DNA from: Gammaproteobacteria bacterium
GTDB lineage: Bacteria > Pseudomonadota > Gammaproteobacteria > Arenicellales > CAJQKF01
Assembly: GCA_030429665.1 (NCBI GenBank)
Contig: JAUIEZ010000005.1
Coordinates: 1-64,000, forward strand
DNA: 64,000 bases
Reading direction: 5' to 3'
Program-made: the position numbers and the translations under genes
Notes under the pieces: generated by a model
The model's input: only the letters and a program-made list of their open reading frames with translations
Told to the model about the DNA's origin: nothing
The model's database searches: none
Shown here: positions 10,001 to 18,890 of the stretch, one piece after another
Layout of the letters: every line of letters starts with the position of its first letter
How positions within the stretch are numbered: the stretch's first letter is position 1

Positions 10001-10374
10001 TATTCATCCTCCGGTGGTGTCGTGATCACGTAGAACACCAGGTCGCCGATGCCGGTGTTGTAGATGGCATGCTCGACGCCCGGCGGTATGAAGATGGTGT
10101 CCTGGGGAGATACCACGAAGCGTTGACCGGACAGCTCCATGAGCCCTTCGCCGGCCTGGATGTGGTAGATCTGCTCCTGCACCGTGTGACGATGCGGGGC
10201 GACGTAGCCCTTGGGCTGGTAGATCGAGATGCGAAAGTCCACGCGCTTTGTCGCGCAATTTTCGGGGCGTACCAGCATCTTCGACATGGCGTCGAAATGG
10301 TTGGGCGGGTTCTCCCACATGACGCTCGCACCCTTGCGGATGACGGCGCCGTCGACTTCGATATCCGATGACAT
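10000..10374 (-). CDS. Cupin domain protein
   Basis: 124 aa; GYVAPHRHTVQEQIYHIQAGEGLMELSGQ...IPPGVEHAIYNTG. Confidence 0.88.
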   Translation of the reverse strand: MSSDIEVDGAVIRKGASVMWENPPNHFDAMSKMLVRPENCATKRVDFRISIYQPKGYVAPHRHTVQEQIYHIQAGEGLMELSGQRFVVSPQDTIFIPPGVEHAIYNTGIGDLVFYVITTPPEDE

Positions 10375-10388
10375 CTTCGGTTCTCCTG

Positions 10389-11339
10389 TCAGTTGGCGAT
10401 TGAGCGGTTGCGCAGGTACTCGAGATTGGCGGCGAGGCCGGCGGCGAGATCGTAGCGCGGCTTGTAACCGAATGCCTCGCGGGCCCGGCTGCAGTCGAGC
10501 GCGCCCTTGCGCGGAATATCCACCTTGCCCGCGTGCTTGTAGACGCCGGGACCGACGGAAATATCGGCGCCGGGGACCAGGCTGCGAACGATGTCGAACA
10601 TGTCGGCCACGGTCGGGCAGCTGTCGCTGGCAACGTGGTAGGCATCGTGCGGATGGTGCTCGAGATCCAGTGCCTTCAGCACGCCGTCGACGAAATCGTC
10701 AAGGTAGGTATGGTCTATTTTCGAGTCTCCGCCGCTCGGCAGGTGCAGCGAGGTGCCGTTGCACGCGGCTTCAAGCACGTCGCGGGGCACGCGCATGCGG
10801 GGGAACTCAGGACCGTATACCCAGGAGGTGCGCAGGTTGATGTTCTCGATGCCGTGGGTCATGGCATAGGTGCGGCCGAGATGTTCGATCGCGACCTTGC
10901 TCACCCCGTAGGCGTAGAGTGGATTCTGTGGATGGTCCTCGGTAACGCGGTCGGCGGTGAAGTGTCCGTAGGTCTCCTCGGAACTGATGTGCAGGCAGCG
11001 CCTGACGCCAAACAGCGCCATGGTCTCCCACAGGTTGATCGTGCCTTCCATGTTGACACGGAAAACATTGGACGCGCTGCCGAGCGAAGCGATCACGCCC
11101 ACCATGGCCGCCGCATGGATCACGGCATCCGGCGACTCGGCCTTGAACACGCGCGCGATGTTCGACATGTCGGTGATATCGCCGGTGTGCACGTGGATGT
11201 TCCCGTTCTCCGCGGCCGCGCGAGAGAGAACCGGAGAGACCGCCAGGTCGAGGGCGATGGCGGTGTCGCCGCGCGCGGCGAGCGCCTTGACGAGGGCGGC
11301 GCCGAGAAACCCGGCGCCGCCGGTAACCAGTACTTTCAT
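10389..11339 (-). CDS. NAD-dependent epimerase/dehydratase (extended SDR)
   Basis: MKVLVTGGAGFLGAALV; YGVSK; C-terminus paralogous to 9029..10000. Confidence 0.9.
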   Translation of the reverse strand: MKVLVTGGAGFLGAALVKALAARGDTAIALDLAVSPVLSRAAAENGNIHVHTGDITDMSNIARVFKAESPDAVIHAAAMVGVIASLGSASNVFRVNMEGTINLWETMALFGVRRCLHISSEETYGHFTADRVTEDHPQNPLYAYGVSKVAIEHLGRTYAMTHGIENINLRTSWVYGPEFPRMRVPRDVLEAACNGTSLHLPSGGDSKIDHTYLDDFVDGVLKALDLEHHPHDAYHVASDSCPTVADMFDIVRSLVPGADISVGPGVYKHAGKVDIPRKGALDCSRAREAFGYKPRYDLAAGLAANLEYLRNRSIAN

Positions 11340-11375
11340 TGATTATCCTTATCCGGCCTTCGCGCCGGTCTTCAG

Positions 11376-12797
11376 TCAGACGTTGAACAGGACGAGCCGC
11401 TCCTCGGTGAGGTCGCGGATCGCGTAGCGGGGCCCCTCGCGACCGATGCCGCTGTCTCTCACGCCGCCGTAGGCGAGCTGGTCGGTTCGCCAGGTCGAGG
11501 TGCCATTGAGGATCACGCCGCCGGTGCGCAGGCGGCGCGCGAGTTGCATCGAGGTCTGGAGCGAGCGGCTGAGCACGCCGCACTGCAGGCCGTAGGCGCT
11601 GGAATTCACCGCGCGGACCGCCTCGTCGAGGTCGTCGAACACGATGACGTTGGCGACCGGGCCGAACACCTCGTCGCAGGCGATACGGGCGTCCATGGCG
11701 ACGTCGGCGAGCAGCGTGGGTTCGTAAGCGGCGCCGTGACGCGCGCCGCCGGTGACCAGTCGCGCACCGGCCTTGACCGCGTCGTTCACCCAGCTTTCCA
11801 CCCGCCGCGCGGCGGCCTCGTCGACGAGCGTGCCGATATCGGTGGCGTCGTCGAGGGGATCGCCCAGTCGCATCGACGCCATGTGCGACGCCACGTTCGC
11901 GGTGAGCTCCTCGGCGATGGCGCGGTGGCAAAAGACGTTCTGTACCGAGATGCAGCTCTGCCCCGCGAGCCGGGTGGCGTTGCGGGCCAGCAACGGCGCG
12001 GCGGCCTCGACATCGGCATCGGCGCAAACGATCGTCGGCCCGTTGCCACCCAGTTCCAGGGCCACCTTGCGCAGGCCGGCCGCGGCGCGGATCTCGCGGC
12101 CCGCGCGCGACGAGCCGGTGAAGGTAATGGCGCCGACGCGTTCGTCGCGCACCAGGGCGCGACCGGTGTCCACGCCGCCGTGGACGACGTTGACGAAATG
12201 GCGCGGCAGGCCGGCGTCGTAGAGCAGCTCGACGAGGCGATGCACCACCAGGGGACACTGCTGGGGCGGCTTGATGACGGTGGCGTTACCCGCGGCGAAC
12301 GAGGGACCGAGCTTGTGGCAGGCCAGGTTGAACGGGGCGTTGAACGGCGTGATGGCGCCGACCACACCGACCGGGTAGCGGGTGATTACCGCCAGCTTGC
12401 CATGGCCCATGGCGCTGCCGTCGAGGGGCACGTGCTGTCCCTCGATGCGGATCGCCTCCTCCGCCGAGAGGTTCAACGTGTCCATGGATCGCTTCACCTC
12501 GGCGCGGGCGTCGCCGATTGCCTTTCCGGTCTCCCGCGCCATGATCTCGCCAATCTCGTCGGCGCGCTCCACCACCAGCGCGGCGGCGCGGCGAAGTATG
12601 GCGGCACGCTCGAAGGCGGGCATGGCGGCGACGTCCGCGGCCGCCCGCGCCGCGGCGTCGACGGCGCGGGCGACGGTTTCGTCATCGGCGGTCGGCGCGC
12701 GACAAACCGTTTCGTCACGATAGGGGTCGATGTCGGCGAACAGTGCGTCGCCTGCGACGGCTTCGCCGCCGATGTAATGGGTCAGTGTCTGTGACAT
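11376..12797 (-). CDS. Aldehyde dehydrogenase family protein
   Basis: 473 aa; ITPFNAPFNL, FTGSSRAGREI, LELGGNGPTIV, GQSCIS catalytic Cys region. Confidence 0.93.
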   Translation of the reverse strand: MSQTLTHYIGGEAVAGDALFADIDPYRDETVCRAPTADDETVARAVDAAARAAADVAAMPAFERAAILRRAAALVVERADEIGEIMARETGKAIGDARAEVKRSMDTLNLSAEEAIRIEGQHVPLDGSAMGHGKLAVITRYPVGVVGAITPFNAPFNLACHKLGPSFAAGNATVIKPPQQCPLVVHRLVELLYDAGLPRHFVNVVHGGVDTGRALVRDERVGAITFTGSSRAGREIRAAAGLRKVALELGGNGPTIVCADADVEAAAPLLARNATRLAGQSCISVQNVFCHRAIAEELTANVASHMASMRLGDPLDDATDIGTLVDEAAARRVESWVNDAVKAGARLVTGGARHGAAYEPTLLADVAMDARIACDEVFGPVANVIVFDDLDEAVRAVNSSAYGLQCGVLSRSLQTSMQLARRLRTGGVILNGTSTWRTDQLAYGGVRDSGIGREGPRYAIRDLTEERLVLFNV

Positions 12798-12824
12798 GTG
12801 TTGAGGTTCCGTAGATCGATTCGT

Positions 12825-14666
12825 TCAACCCTCAGCGTCGGGCGTCCACGGCGCACCGAACACGGGCTCGGGATGGGCCAGCGGCGGCAATTGCCACGTG
12901 CCCACGGAAGGCGGCCTGACGCCCGGATCCACTTCGAGGTCGATCAGCCAGGGTTTACCGCTGGCCAGCGCCTCGGACAGCGTGTCGCGAAAATCCTCGG
13001 AACGCGACACCTTGCGGGCGTCGACGCCGTGAGCCCGGGCCAGGGCCGCGAAGTCCGGGTTGTAGGGTTCGCGTCCGGGGCCCCGGGTAAAGCTGGTGCC
13101 GATCTCGCGGCCGCCGAACTGTCCGTACTGCAGGTCTCGTATCGCGCCCCAGGCATAGTTGTTCCACACCACCCAGATGGCGGGAATGTCGTATTCCACC
13201 GCCGTACACAGTACGTGGGGCGTCATGGTGAAACCGCCATCGCCGACGATGGCGACGCACGCGCGGCCGGGCGCGGCGAGTTTCGCGCCGAGCACCCCCG
13301 AAACGCCGAAACCCATGGCGGAAAAACCCCACGTGTTGAGCATGGCGCGTGGCCGGCGCGAGCGCCAGAACTGCATGAACCAGTTGTGGTGCGAACCCGA
13401 ATCCGGCACCAGGATGCCGTCCTCGGGCAACACCTGGGCGACGTCGCGCACGACGCGTTCGGGGCGCATGGGAGCGCTGTCGATCTCGAAGTTCGGCTCG
13501 ATGAAGGCCTGCCAATCCCGTTTCCAGTCCTCGATACGCGCAAGCCAGTCATCGGCACCGGTGTAGGCAAACTTTTCACGGCCGCGCAGTTCGCCGATCA
13601 GTTGTCGCAGGAACGTGCGCGCATCGGCCACCACGCCGATCTCGGGCACGTAGTTGCGGCCGATTTCACCGGGATCGACATCCACCTGCACGAGGCGGGT
13701 GGGCGGCAAGTTCCACGAGTAGCCGGGCGTCCACGACGACGCCGAACGGTCGTCGAAGCGCGCGCCGATGGCCAGCAGAACGTCGCAGTGGCGCCCGGCC
13801 TGGTTGGCAGGATACGTACCGTTGCGGCCGATGAACCCGAGCGACAAGGGATCGTTCATGTCCAGCGTGCCCATGCCGTTGGGCGAGGCGACCTGTGGAA
13901 TGCGCATCATGCGCAGGAACTCTGTCATCTCCGCGCCGGCGTCGGACAGCGTCACGCCATGGCCGACGAACACCAGCGGCCGGCGCGCCTCGAGCAACAG
14001 GTCGGCGATGCGCGCCACGGCCTCCGGGTCCGCGGCACCGCGCGCTGGCGGCACGGCGCGTGACGGCGCCGTGTCGGGCTCGGCCGTTTCCTGGAACAGG
14101 TTGTAGGGCACGTCGAGGTTGACCGGACCCGGTCGGCCACTGGTCAGCAGCGCGGTGGCCTGGCGCAGAGCCAGCGGCAACATGTCCACCCGCGTGGGCT
14201 GGAACGAGCGCTTGACGAACGGCTTGACCACGTCCGGGAAGCTTGCCTGCCCGTGCAGGTAGGTCTCCTGGAATGGCGCGCGGTTGAACTGCGACGTCGG
14301 CACGTTGGCCGTGATGGCCAGGAAAGCCGAGGAATCCGCCTGGGCACAGGCCAGTGACATCGGCATGTTGGCCGAGCCGGGCCCGCACGAGGTAAGCGTC
14401 GCCACCGGTTGGTGGGACACCCGGAAGTAGGCATCGGCCATGTGGCCGGCGGTCTGCTCGTGGCGCGGCGAAATCAACGTGACGCTGTCGCGGCGATCGT
14501 ACAGCGCGTCGAGCATGCCCACGTTGCCGTGCCCGCAAATGCCGAAAACGTACGGCATTCCCGAGGCCACGAGATGGTCGGCAATCAGGTCGGCGCCCTT
14601 GGCCGCCTGGCCCGGCATGGTCTCGGTTGCCGGGGTCGTGCCGTCGGTTGCGTTGTCAGCTTTCAT
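12825..14666 (-). CDS. Thiamine pyrophosphate-dependent enzyme (acetolactate synthase/benzoylformate decarboxylase-like)
   Basis: 613 aa; RHEQTAGHMADAYFR, GDGGFTMTPHVLCTAVEYDIPAIWVVWNN TPP-binding motif. Confidence 0.9.
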   Translation of the reverse strand: MKADNATDGTTPATETMPGQAAKGADLIADHLVASGMPYVFGICGHGNVGMLDALYDRRDSVTLISPRHEQTAGHMADAYFRVSHQPVATLTSCGPGSANMPMSLACAQADSSAFLAITANVPTSQFNRAPFQETYLHGQASFPDVVKPFVKRSFQPTRVDMLPLALRQATALLTSGRPGPVNLDVPYNLFQETAEPDTAPSRAVPPARGAADPEAVARIADLLLEARRPLVFVGHGVTLSDAGAEMTEFLRMMRIPQVASPNGMGTLDMNDPLSLGFIGRNGTYPANQAGRHCDVLLAIGARFDDRSASSWTPGYSWNLPPTRLVQVDVDPGEIGRNYVPEIGVVADARTFLRQLIGELRGREKFAYTGADDWLARIEDWKRDWQAFIEPNFEIDSAPMRPERVVRDVAQVLPEDGILVPDSGSHHNWFMQFWRSRRPRAMLNTWGFSAMGFGVSGVLGAKLAAPGRACVAIVGDGGFTMTPHVLCTAVEYDIPAIWVVWNNYAWGAIRDLQYGQFGGREIGTSFTRGPGREPYNPDFAALARAHGVDARKVSRSEDFRDTLSEALASGKPWLIDLEVDPGVRPPSVGTWQLPPLAHPEPVFGAPWTPDAEG

Positions 14667-14687
14667 CGAGTCGTGAGTCTCCCAGGG

Positions 14688-16208
14688 TCATGTCGCGCCG
14701 CCGTTGGCGCGGGCCACGCGCCGCGCCCGCGCGCGGGCGATCAGCGCCACCGCCAGGGGCGACAGCCAGAACGCGATGGTGATCGCGCCGAGCGTCGCGG
14801 CGATGGGTCGTTCGAAGAAGGCCAGCCAGTCGCCGTCGGCGACGATCATGGCCTGGATGAAGTTCTCTTCCAGCAGCCGTCCCATCACCATGCCGAGAAT
14901 GGCCGGGGCGACGGGAAAGCCGTTCTCCTGCATGAAGAATGCCGCCACGCCCGAAACCAGGATGATGGACACACCCATCATCGAGTTGTTGATGGCGAAG
15001 CTGCCGACGATGCAGAAGACAAGGATCAACGGCATCAAGGTGCGCGTCGGGATGCGCAGGATTTGCCGCGCCGCCTTGATGGCGACCAGCCCCACCGGGA
15101 TGAGCAGCAGGTTGGCGACCAGGAACGCGACGAAGATCGAGTACACCAGCGGGGCATCCTCCAGGAACACCGTGGGCCCCGGCTGCAGTCCCTTGAGGAA
15201 CAACACGCCGATGACGATGGCCGTGACCGAATCGCCGGGGATACCGAACACCAGCGACGGAATCCAGGTTGAGCACGTGGCGGCATTGTTGGAAGACGTC
15301 GCCGCGACGATGCCCTCCGGATGACCGGTACCGAACTTCTCGGGCGTCTTCGAGAACCGCTTGCCGATTGCGTATGACACCCACGACGCCATGTCCGAGC
15401 CGGCGCCCGGCAGCGCGCCGATGATCACGCCGAGCACCGAGCCGGTGGCTGCCTTGCCCTTGTAGCGGTACACGGTACCGGCCACGTCGCGAAACCCGGT
15501 GCGCTTTTCGGGTACCTCGACCAGGTACGTGGAGGTCGGCTGCACGAGGTTGCGGATGACCTCGGCAACGGCGAACACGCCGATCATCACCGGGATGAAG
15601 TGGATGCCCTCGAGAAGCGGGAAATAGCCGAAGGTAAAACGGGGCACGCCGGAGATCATGTCGAAGCCCACCGTGGAGAGCATCAGGCCGATGCACACCG
15701 ACACCAGTCCCTTGACCGGATTGTCGCCACACACGAAGCCGGCCGTGGTGAGTCCGATGGCGGCCAGCCAGAAGTACTCGTGGTAGCGAAACTCGAGGGC
15801 GAAATCCGCCAGCATCGGCGCCGAAAGAGAAAGCGCCAGCACCCCGACCAGGCCGCCAATCACCGAGCACACGAGGGATATCGTAAGCGCCCGCTCGCCC
15901 TCTCCCTTGCGCGTCATGGCGTAGGCCTCGTCAGCGTAGGCCGCGGAGGCGGGTGTTCCGGGAATGCGCAGGAGGCCGCCCGGCAGATCGCCGGCGAAGA
16001 TCGCGATGGCCACCGCCGTGGCGATGGAGGCCAGCGCCGCCACCGGTGACATGAAGAACGTCACCGGTACCAGCAGCGCCACGGCAACCGTGGCGGAAAC
16101 GCCGGGCATGGCGCCGGTGAACAAACCGAACAGGCAGGAGAAAAAGATCGCCGTCAACACGTCGACGGTGAACACCAGCTCCAGCGCTGCTTGCAGGTTC
16201 TCGATCAT
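14688..16208 (-). CDS. tctA: Tripartite tricarboxylate transporter, large permease TctA
   Basis: 506 aa; LFTGAMPGVSATVAVALLVP, GDLPGGLLRIPGTPASAAYADEAYAMTRKGEGERAL. Confidence 0.93.
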   Translation of the reverse strand: MIENLQAALELVFTVDVLTAIFFSCLFGLFTGAMPGVSATVAVALLVPVTFFMSPVAALASIATAVAIAIFAGDLPGGLLRIPGTPASAAYADEAYAMTRKGEGERALTISLVCSVIGGLVGVLALSLSAPMLADFALEFRYHEYFWLAAIGLTTAGFVCGDNPVKGLVSVCIGLMLSTVGFDMISGVPRFTFGYFPLLEGIHFIPVMIGVFAVAEVIRNLVQPTSTYLVEVPEKRTGFRDVAGTVYRYKGKAATGSVLGVIIGALPGAGSDMASWVSYAIGKRFSKTPEKFGTGHPEGIVAATSSNNAATCSTWIPSLVFGIPGDSVTAIVIGVLFLKGLQPGPTVFLEDAPLVYSIFVAFLVANLLLIPVGLVAIKAARQILRIPTRTLMPLILVFCIVGSFAINNSMMGVSIILVSGVAAFFMQENGFPVAPAILGMVMGRLLEENFIQAMIVADGDWLAFFERPIAATLGAITIAFWLSPLAVALIARARARRVARANGGAT

Positions 16209-16217
16209 CCGGGGCGC

Positions 16218-16694
16218 CTACAGTACGCCGCCGAGCCAGCCGGCGGGCAGCGGCACGCGCAGAGCATTGACGAAGACGTAGTACAGGAGCAGCGGGAACG
16301 ACAATGCGAGAATCGCCGACGACAGCAGGTGCGTGCGGCCGCGTGCGGCGAGCAGAAGCACGAAGATGATGATGCCCGACACCGGCACGAAACCGATGGC
16401 GTCCGCCGCCAGTATATAGAACAGCATTCCGGCCACGATCAGGGCGAACATGATCCAGCTGCCCGGGCGGCGCGCCCAGGCGTCGATCTGAATCCAGCCG
16501 GCGGCTTTCACCGTCATCAGTCCTTTCACAGTGAGCCAGGCGCCGGCACCGAACATGACCGCCAACACGGCGCGCGGAAACACCGCCGCGCCGTACTGGA
16601 CGCCGGGGACCGCGGGAAAGGTGAACGTGTTGGCGAAAAGCACCGCCGACAAGAGCATGATCAGCACGCCGCTGACGGCATCGTTGACACGCAT
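16218..16694 (-). CDS. tctB: Tripartite tricarboxylate transporter, small permease TctB
   Basis: Start at internal Met MRVNDAVSGVLIMLLSAVLFANTFTFP; four hydrophobic segments; located between TctA and TctC. Confidence 0.85.
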   Translation of the reverse strand: MRVNDAVSGVLIMLLSAVLFANTFTFPAVPGVQYGAAVFPRAVLAVMFGAGAWLTVKGLMTVKAAGWIQIDAWARRPGSWIMFALIVAGMLFYILAADAIGFVPVSGIIIFVLLLAARGRTHLLSSAILALSFPLLLYYVFVNALRVPLPAGWLGGVL

Positions 16695-16729
16695 CGAACT
16701 TCCTCGCGCTCCCCGAATGACCGATCCGC

Positions 16730-17731
16730 CTAGTTCACCATTCCGGCGGCCTTCATCACCACGCAGATGTTCTCGTCCTCGCCCTGGTGGAAGGCGCGCG
16801 CTTCCTCGGGACCCTTCCAGTTCTTGGAGAAGCCGCGCTCCTGCATGAAAGCGGTAAACGATTCGCTGTCGAAGGCTGCCTTGACTGCTGCCACCAGGTT
16901 GTCGCGCATCTCGTCGGACAGTCCGGCGGGCGCGCCGATCATGCGCCATGTGCTCACCTGCCAGTCAGTGCCGGTGGCTTCCTCGAGTGTCGGCACCTCC
17001 GGCAACTGGGAAAAGCGCGACTCGCCCATGGTGGCCAGGGCCTTCAGCTTGCCGGCCTGGATCAGCTGCAGTCCGCTCGACAGCGGCGGCGTGACAACGT
17101 CGACGGCGCCCGCCGCGGCGTCCTTCAACGACGGCGCCTCGCCCTGGGACGGCACCCACGGAACCTTGTTCGGATCGACGCCTTCCTTGTAGAGCCAGCC
17201 CGCGAAGGCCAGGTGCCAGATACCGCCCGCGCCGGTGCCCGAGGCCTTGAAGGTGTTCGCCGGCTCGGCCTTGATGGCGTCGAGCAATTCCGATGCACTG
17301 TTGAACGGCGATTCGGCGTTGACGATCAGCCCGGCCGGCGCCGAGTTCAGCAGGGCGATCTGGGTAAACTTCTCGTAGGTGAGATCGGTGACGCCCTTGC
17401 ACACCAGCTGCGAAAGATCGACGTTTATGGTGCCGATGGTGTACCCGTCCGGCGCCGCGGCGGCCAAGGCCGCGTGACCGATGACGCCGGAGCCTCCGGT
17501 TCGGTTCACCACGTTGACGGGTTGTCCGAGGTTCGCTTCCATGCTGGCGGCCAGCGCCCGCGCCACTTGGTCGGTACCGCCTCCCGCCCCCCACGGAACG
17601 ATCAGGGTAATCGGCCGCTCGGGCCACGCGGCATGGGCGTTGGCGCTGCCGAGCATCAGCGCGCCGGCCATGAATACGCTGCCGGCGACAGCCAATACGC
17701 CACGTCGATTGAACCGGTTCAAGGGTTTCAT
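16730..17731 (-). CDS. tctC: Tripartite tricarboxylate transporter substrate-binding protein TctC (Bug family)
   Basis: 333 aa; signal peptide; WPERPITLIVPWGAGGGTDQVARALA, NRTGGSGVIGHAALA. Confidence 0.93.
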   Translation of the reverse strand: MKPLNRFNRRGVLAVAGSVFMAGALMLGSANAHAAWPERPITLIVPWGAGGGTDQVARALAASMEANLGQPVNVVNRTGGSGVIGHAALAAAAPDGYTIGTINVDLSQLVCKGVTDLTYEKFTQIALLNSAPAGLIVNAESPFNSASELLDAIKAEPANTFKASGTGAGGIWHLAFAGWLYKEGVDPNKVPWVPSQGEAPSLKDAAAGAVDVVTPPLSSGLQLIQAGKLKALATMGESRFSQLPEVPTLEEATGTDWQVSTWRMIGAPAGLSDEMRDNLVAAVKAAFDSESFTAFMQERGFSKNWKGPEEARAFHQGEDENICVVMKAAGMVN

Positions 17732-17832
17732 GTTGTCCTCCTGGTAATACTGTCGTCTGATTGCCGGGCCGACTGGGCCGGCGCCTGTACCACTTCGCCA
17801 GGACGAGACCTGAATTGCGATAATGTGGATAC

Positions 17833-18046
17833 GATTTTTATATTATGGTCGAAATCGGATCTTGTCTAGCCAGATTTTCATATTATCAAACTAGTTTTCA
17901 ATCCGTTCTATTCCCGTCCATCGAGGTCACACCGGAATCCAATCACGAATTATTTCATATCGATCCGCTTGTTCCCATCTACGAAGGCTGAATCTTTCGG
18001 TTGCAGTCAGTGACTCGTGTTGGTTATTATTTCGACAATATGAAAA
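17833..18046. promoter_or_regulatory. AT-rich divergent regulatory region with repeated TTTTYATATTAT elements
   Basis: TTTTCATATT (17875..17884) is inverted as AATATGAAAA (18037..18046); related TTTTTATATTAT around 17836; between divergent tctC and iclR. Confidence 0.5.
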
Positions 18047-18098
18047 CTAACAATACCGTGACGAACTACCTTCGGCAAGCACCAGGCGGGCGACGATC

Positions 18099-18890
18099 GT
18101 GAAATCCGGCAAAACCGGGGGCGCGGCGCGCGGAGGCTCCATCCAGTCTCTCGACCGCGCCTTTTCCATTCTCGAAGAAATCGCCCGCCACGAGCACGGT
18201 CTCGGGCTGGTCGAGCTCAGCCGCGCCGTGGACCTGCATACCAGCACCGTGCACCACCTGTGCAAGACGCTGTTGAGCCTCGGATACCTGAGTCAAAGCG
18301 AGTCCGGCAAGCGCTACCGGATCGGGCGCGGCGTCTTCGCCCTGGCCTCGTCCTGCGCCGACGAGATCGAACTGGCGAGAACGGCCCGTCCATTCCTCGC
18401 CGAGCTGTCCAAGAGCACCGGCGAGAGCGCCCATTTCGCGGTTTGGGCCGGCAACCAGGTGCTGATCCTGGAGCGCGCCTACAGCGACAGCGCGTTCCAG
18501 ATGAACGAGCGCGCCGGCATGCTGCGACCGGCGCACTGCACGGCGATCGGGAAGGCACTGCTGTCGGGGCTGGAACCGGCCGCGCTCGACGAACGGCTGG
18601 ACGAGATGACGCTCACGCCACACGCGCCGAACACGATCGTCGACAAGGAACAATTGCGCCGGGAAATAGAAAGAATCCGCGCCGACGGCGTCGCCTACGA
18701 CGATTCGGAATACAACGAGGAAGCCCGCTGCATCGCAGCGCCGGTGCGCGACTTCCGGAACCGCGTGGTCGGCGCTATCGGGTTTTCCGGACCGGTATGG
18801 CGCGTGTCGTTGAGCGACCTGAACAAGTACAGCGCCCTGACACGCGAGAAGTCCCGATCACTGTCGCTCGCGCTGGGCTGGCGCGAGTAG
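18099..18890 (+). CDS. IclR family transcriptional regulator
   Basis: 263 aa; GGSIQSLDRAFSILEEIARHEHGLGLVELSRAVDLHTSTVHHLCKTL. Confidence 0.93.
   Translation: MKSGKTGGAARGGSIQSLDRAFSILEEIARHEHGLGLVELSRAVDLHTSTVHHLCKTLLSLGYLSQSESGKRYRIGRGVFALASSCADEIELARTARPFLAELSKSTGESAHFAVWAGNQVLILERAYSDSAFQMNERAGMLRPAHCTAIGKALLSGLEPAALDERLDEMTLTPHAPNTIVDKEQLRREIERIRADGVAYDDSEYNEEARCIAAPVRDFRNRVVGAIGFSGPVWRVSLSDLNKYSALTREKSRSLSLALGWRE

Noticed and set aside
10807-12258. 483-aa Arg-rich minus-strand ORF across ALDH and epimerase
   Set aside because: Alternate frame of two well-supported genes; compositionally artefactual
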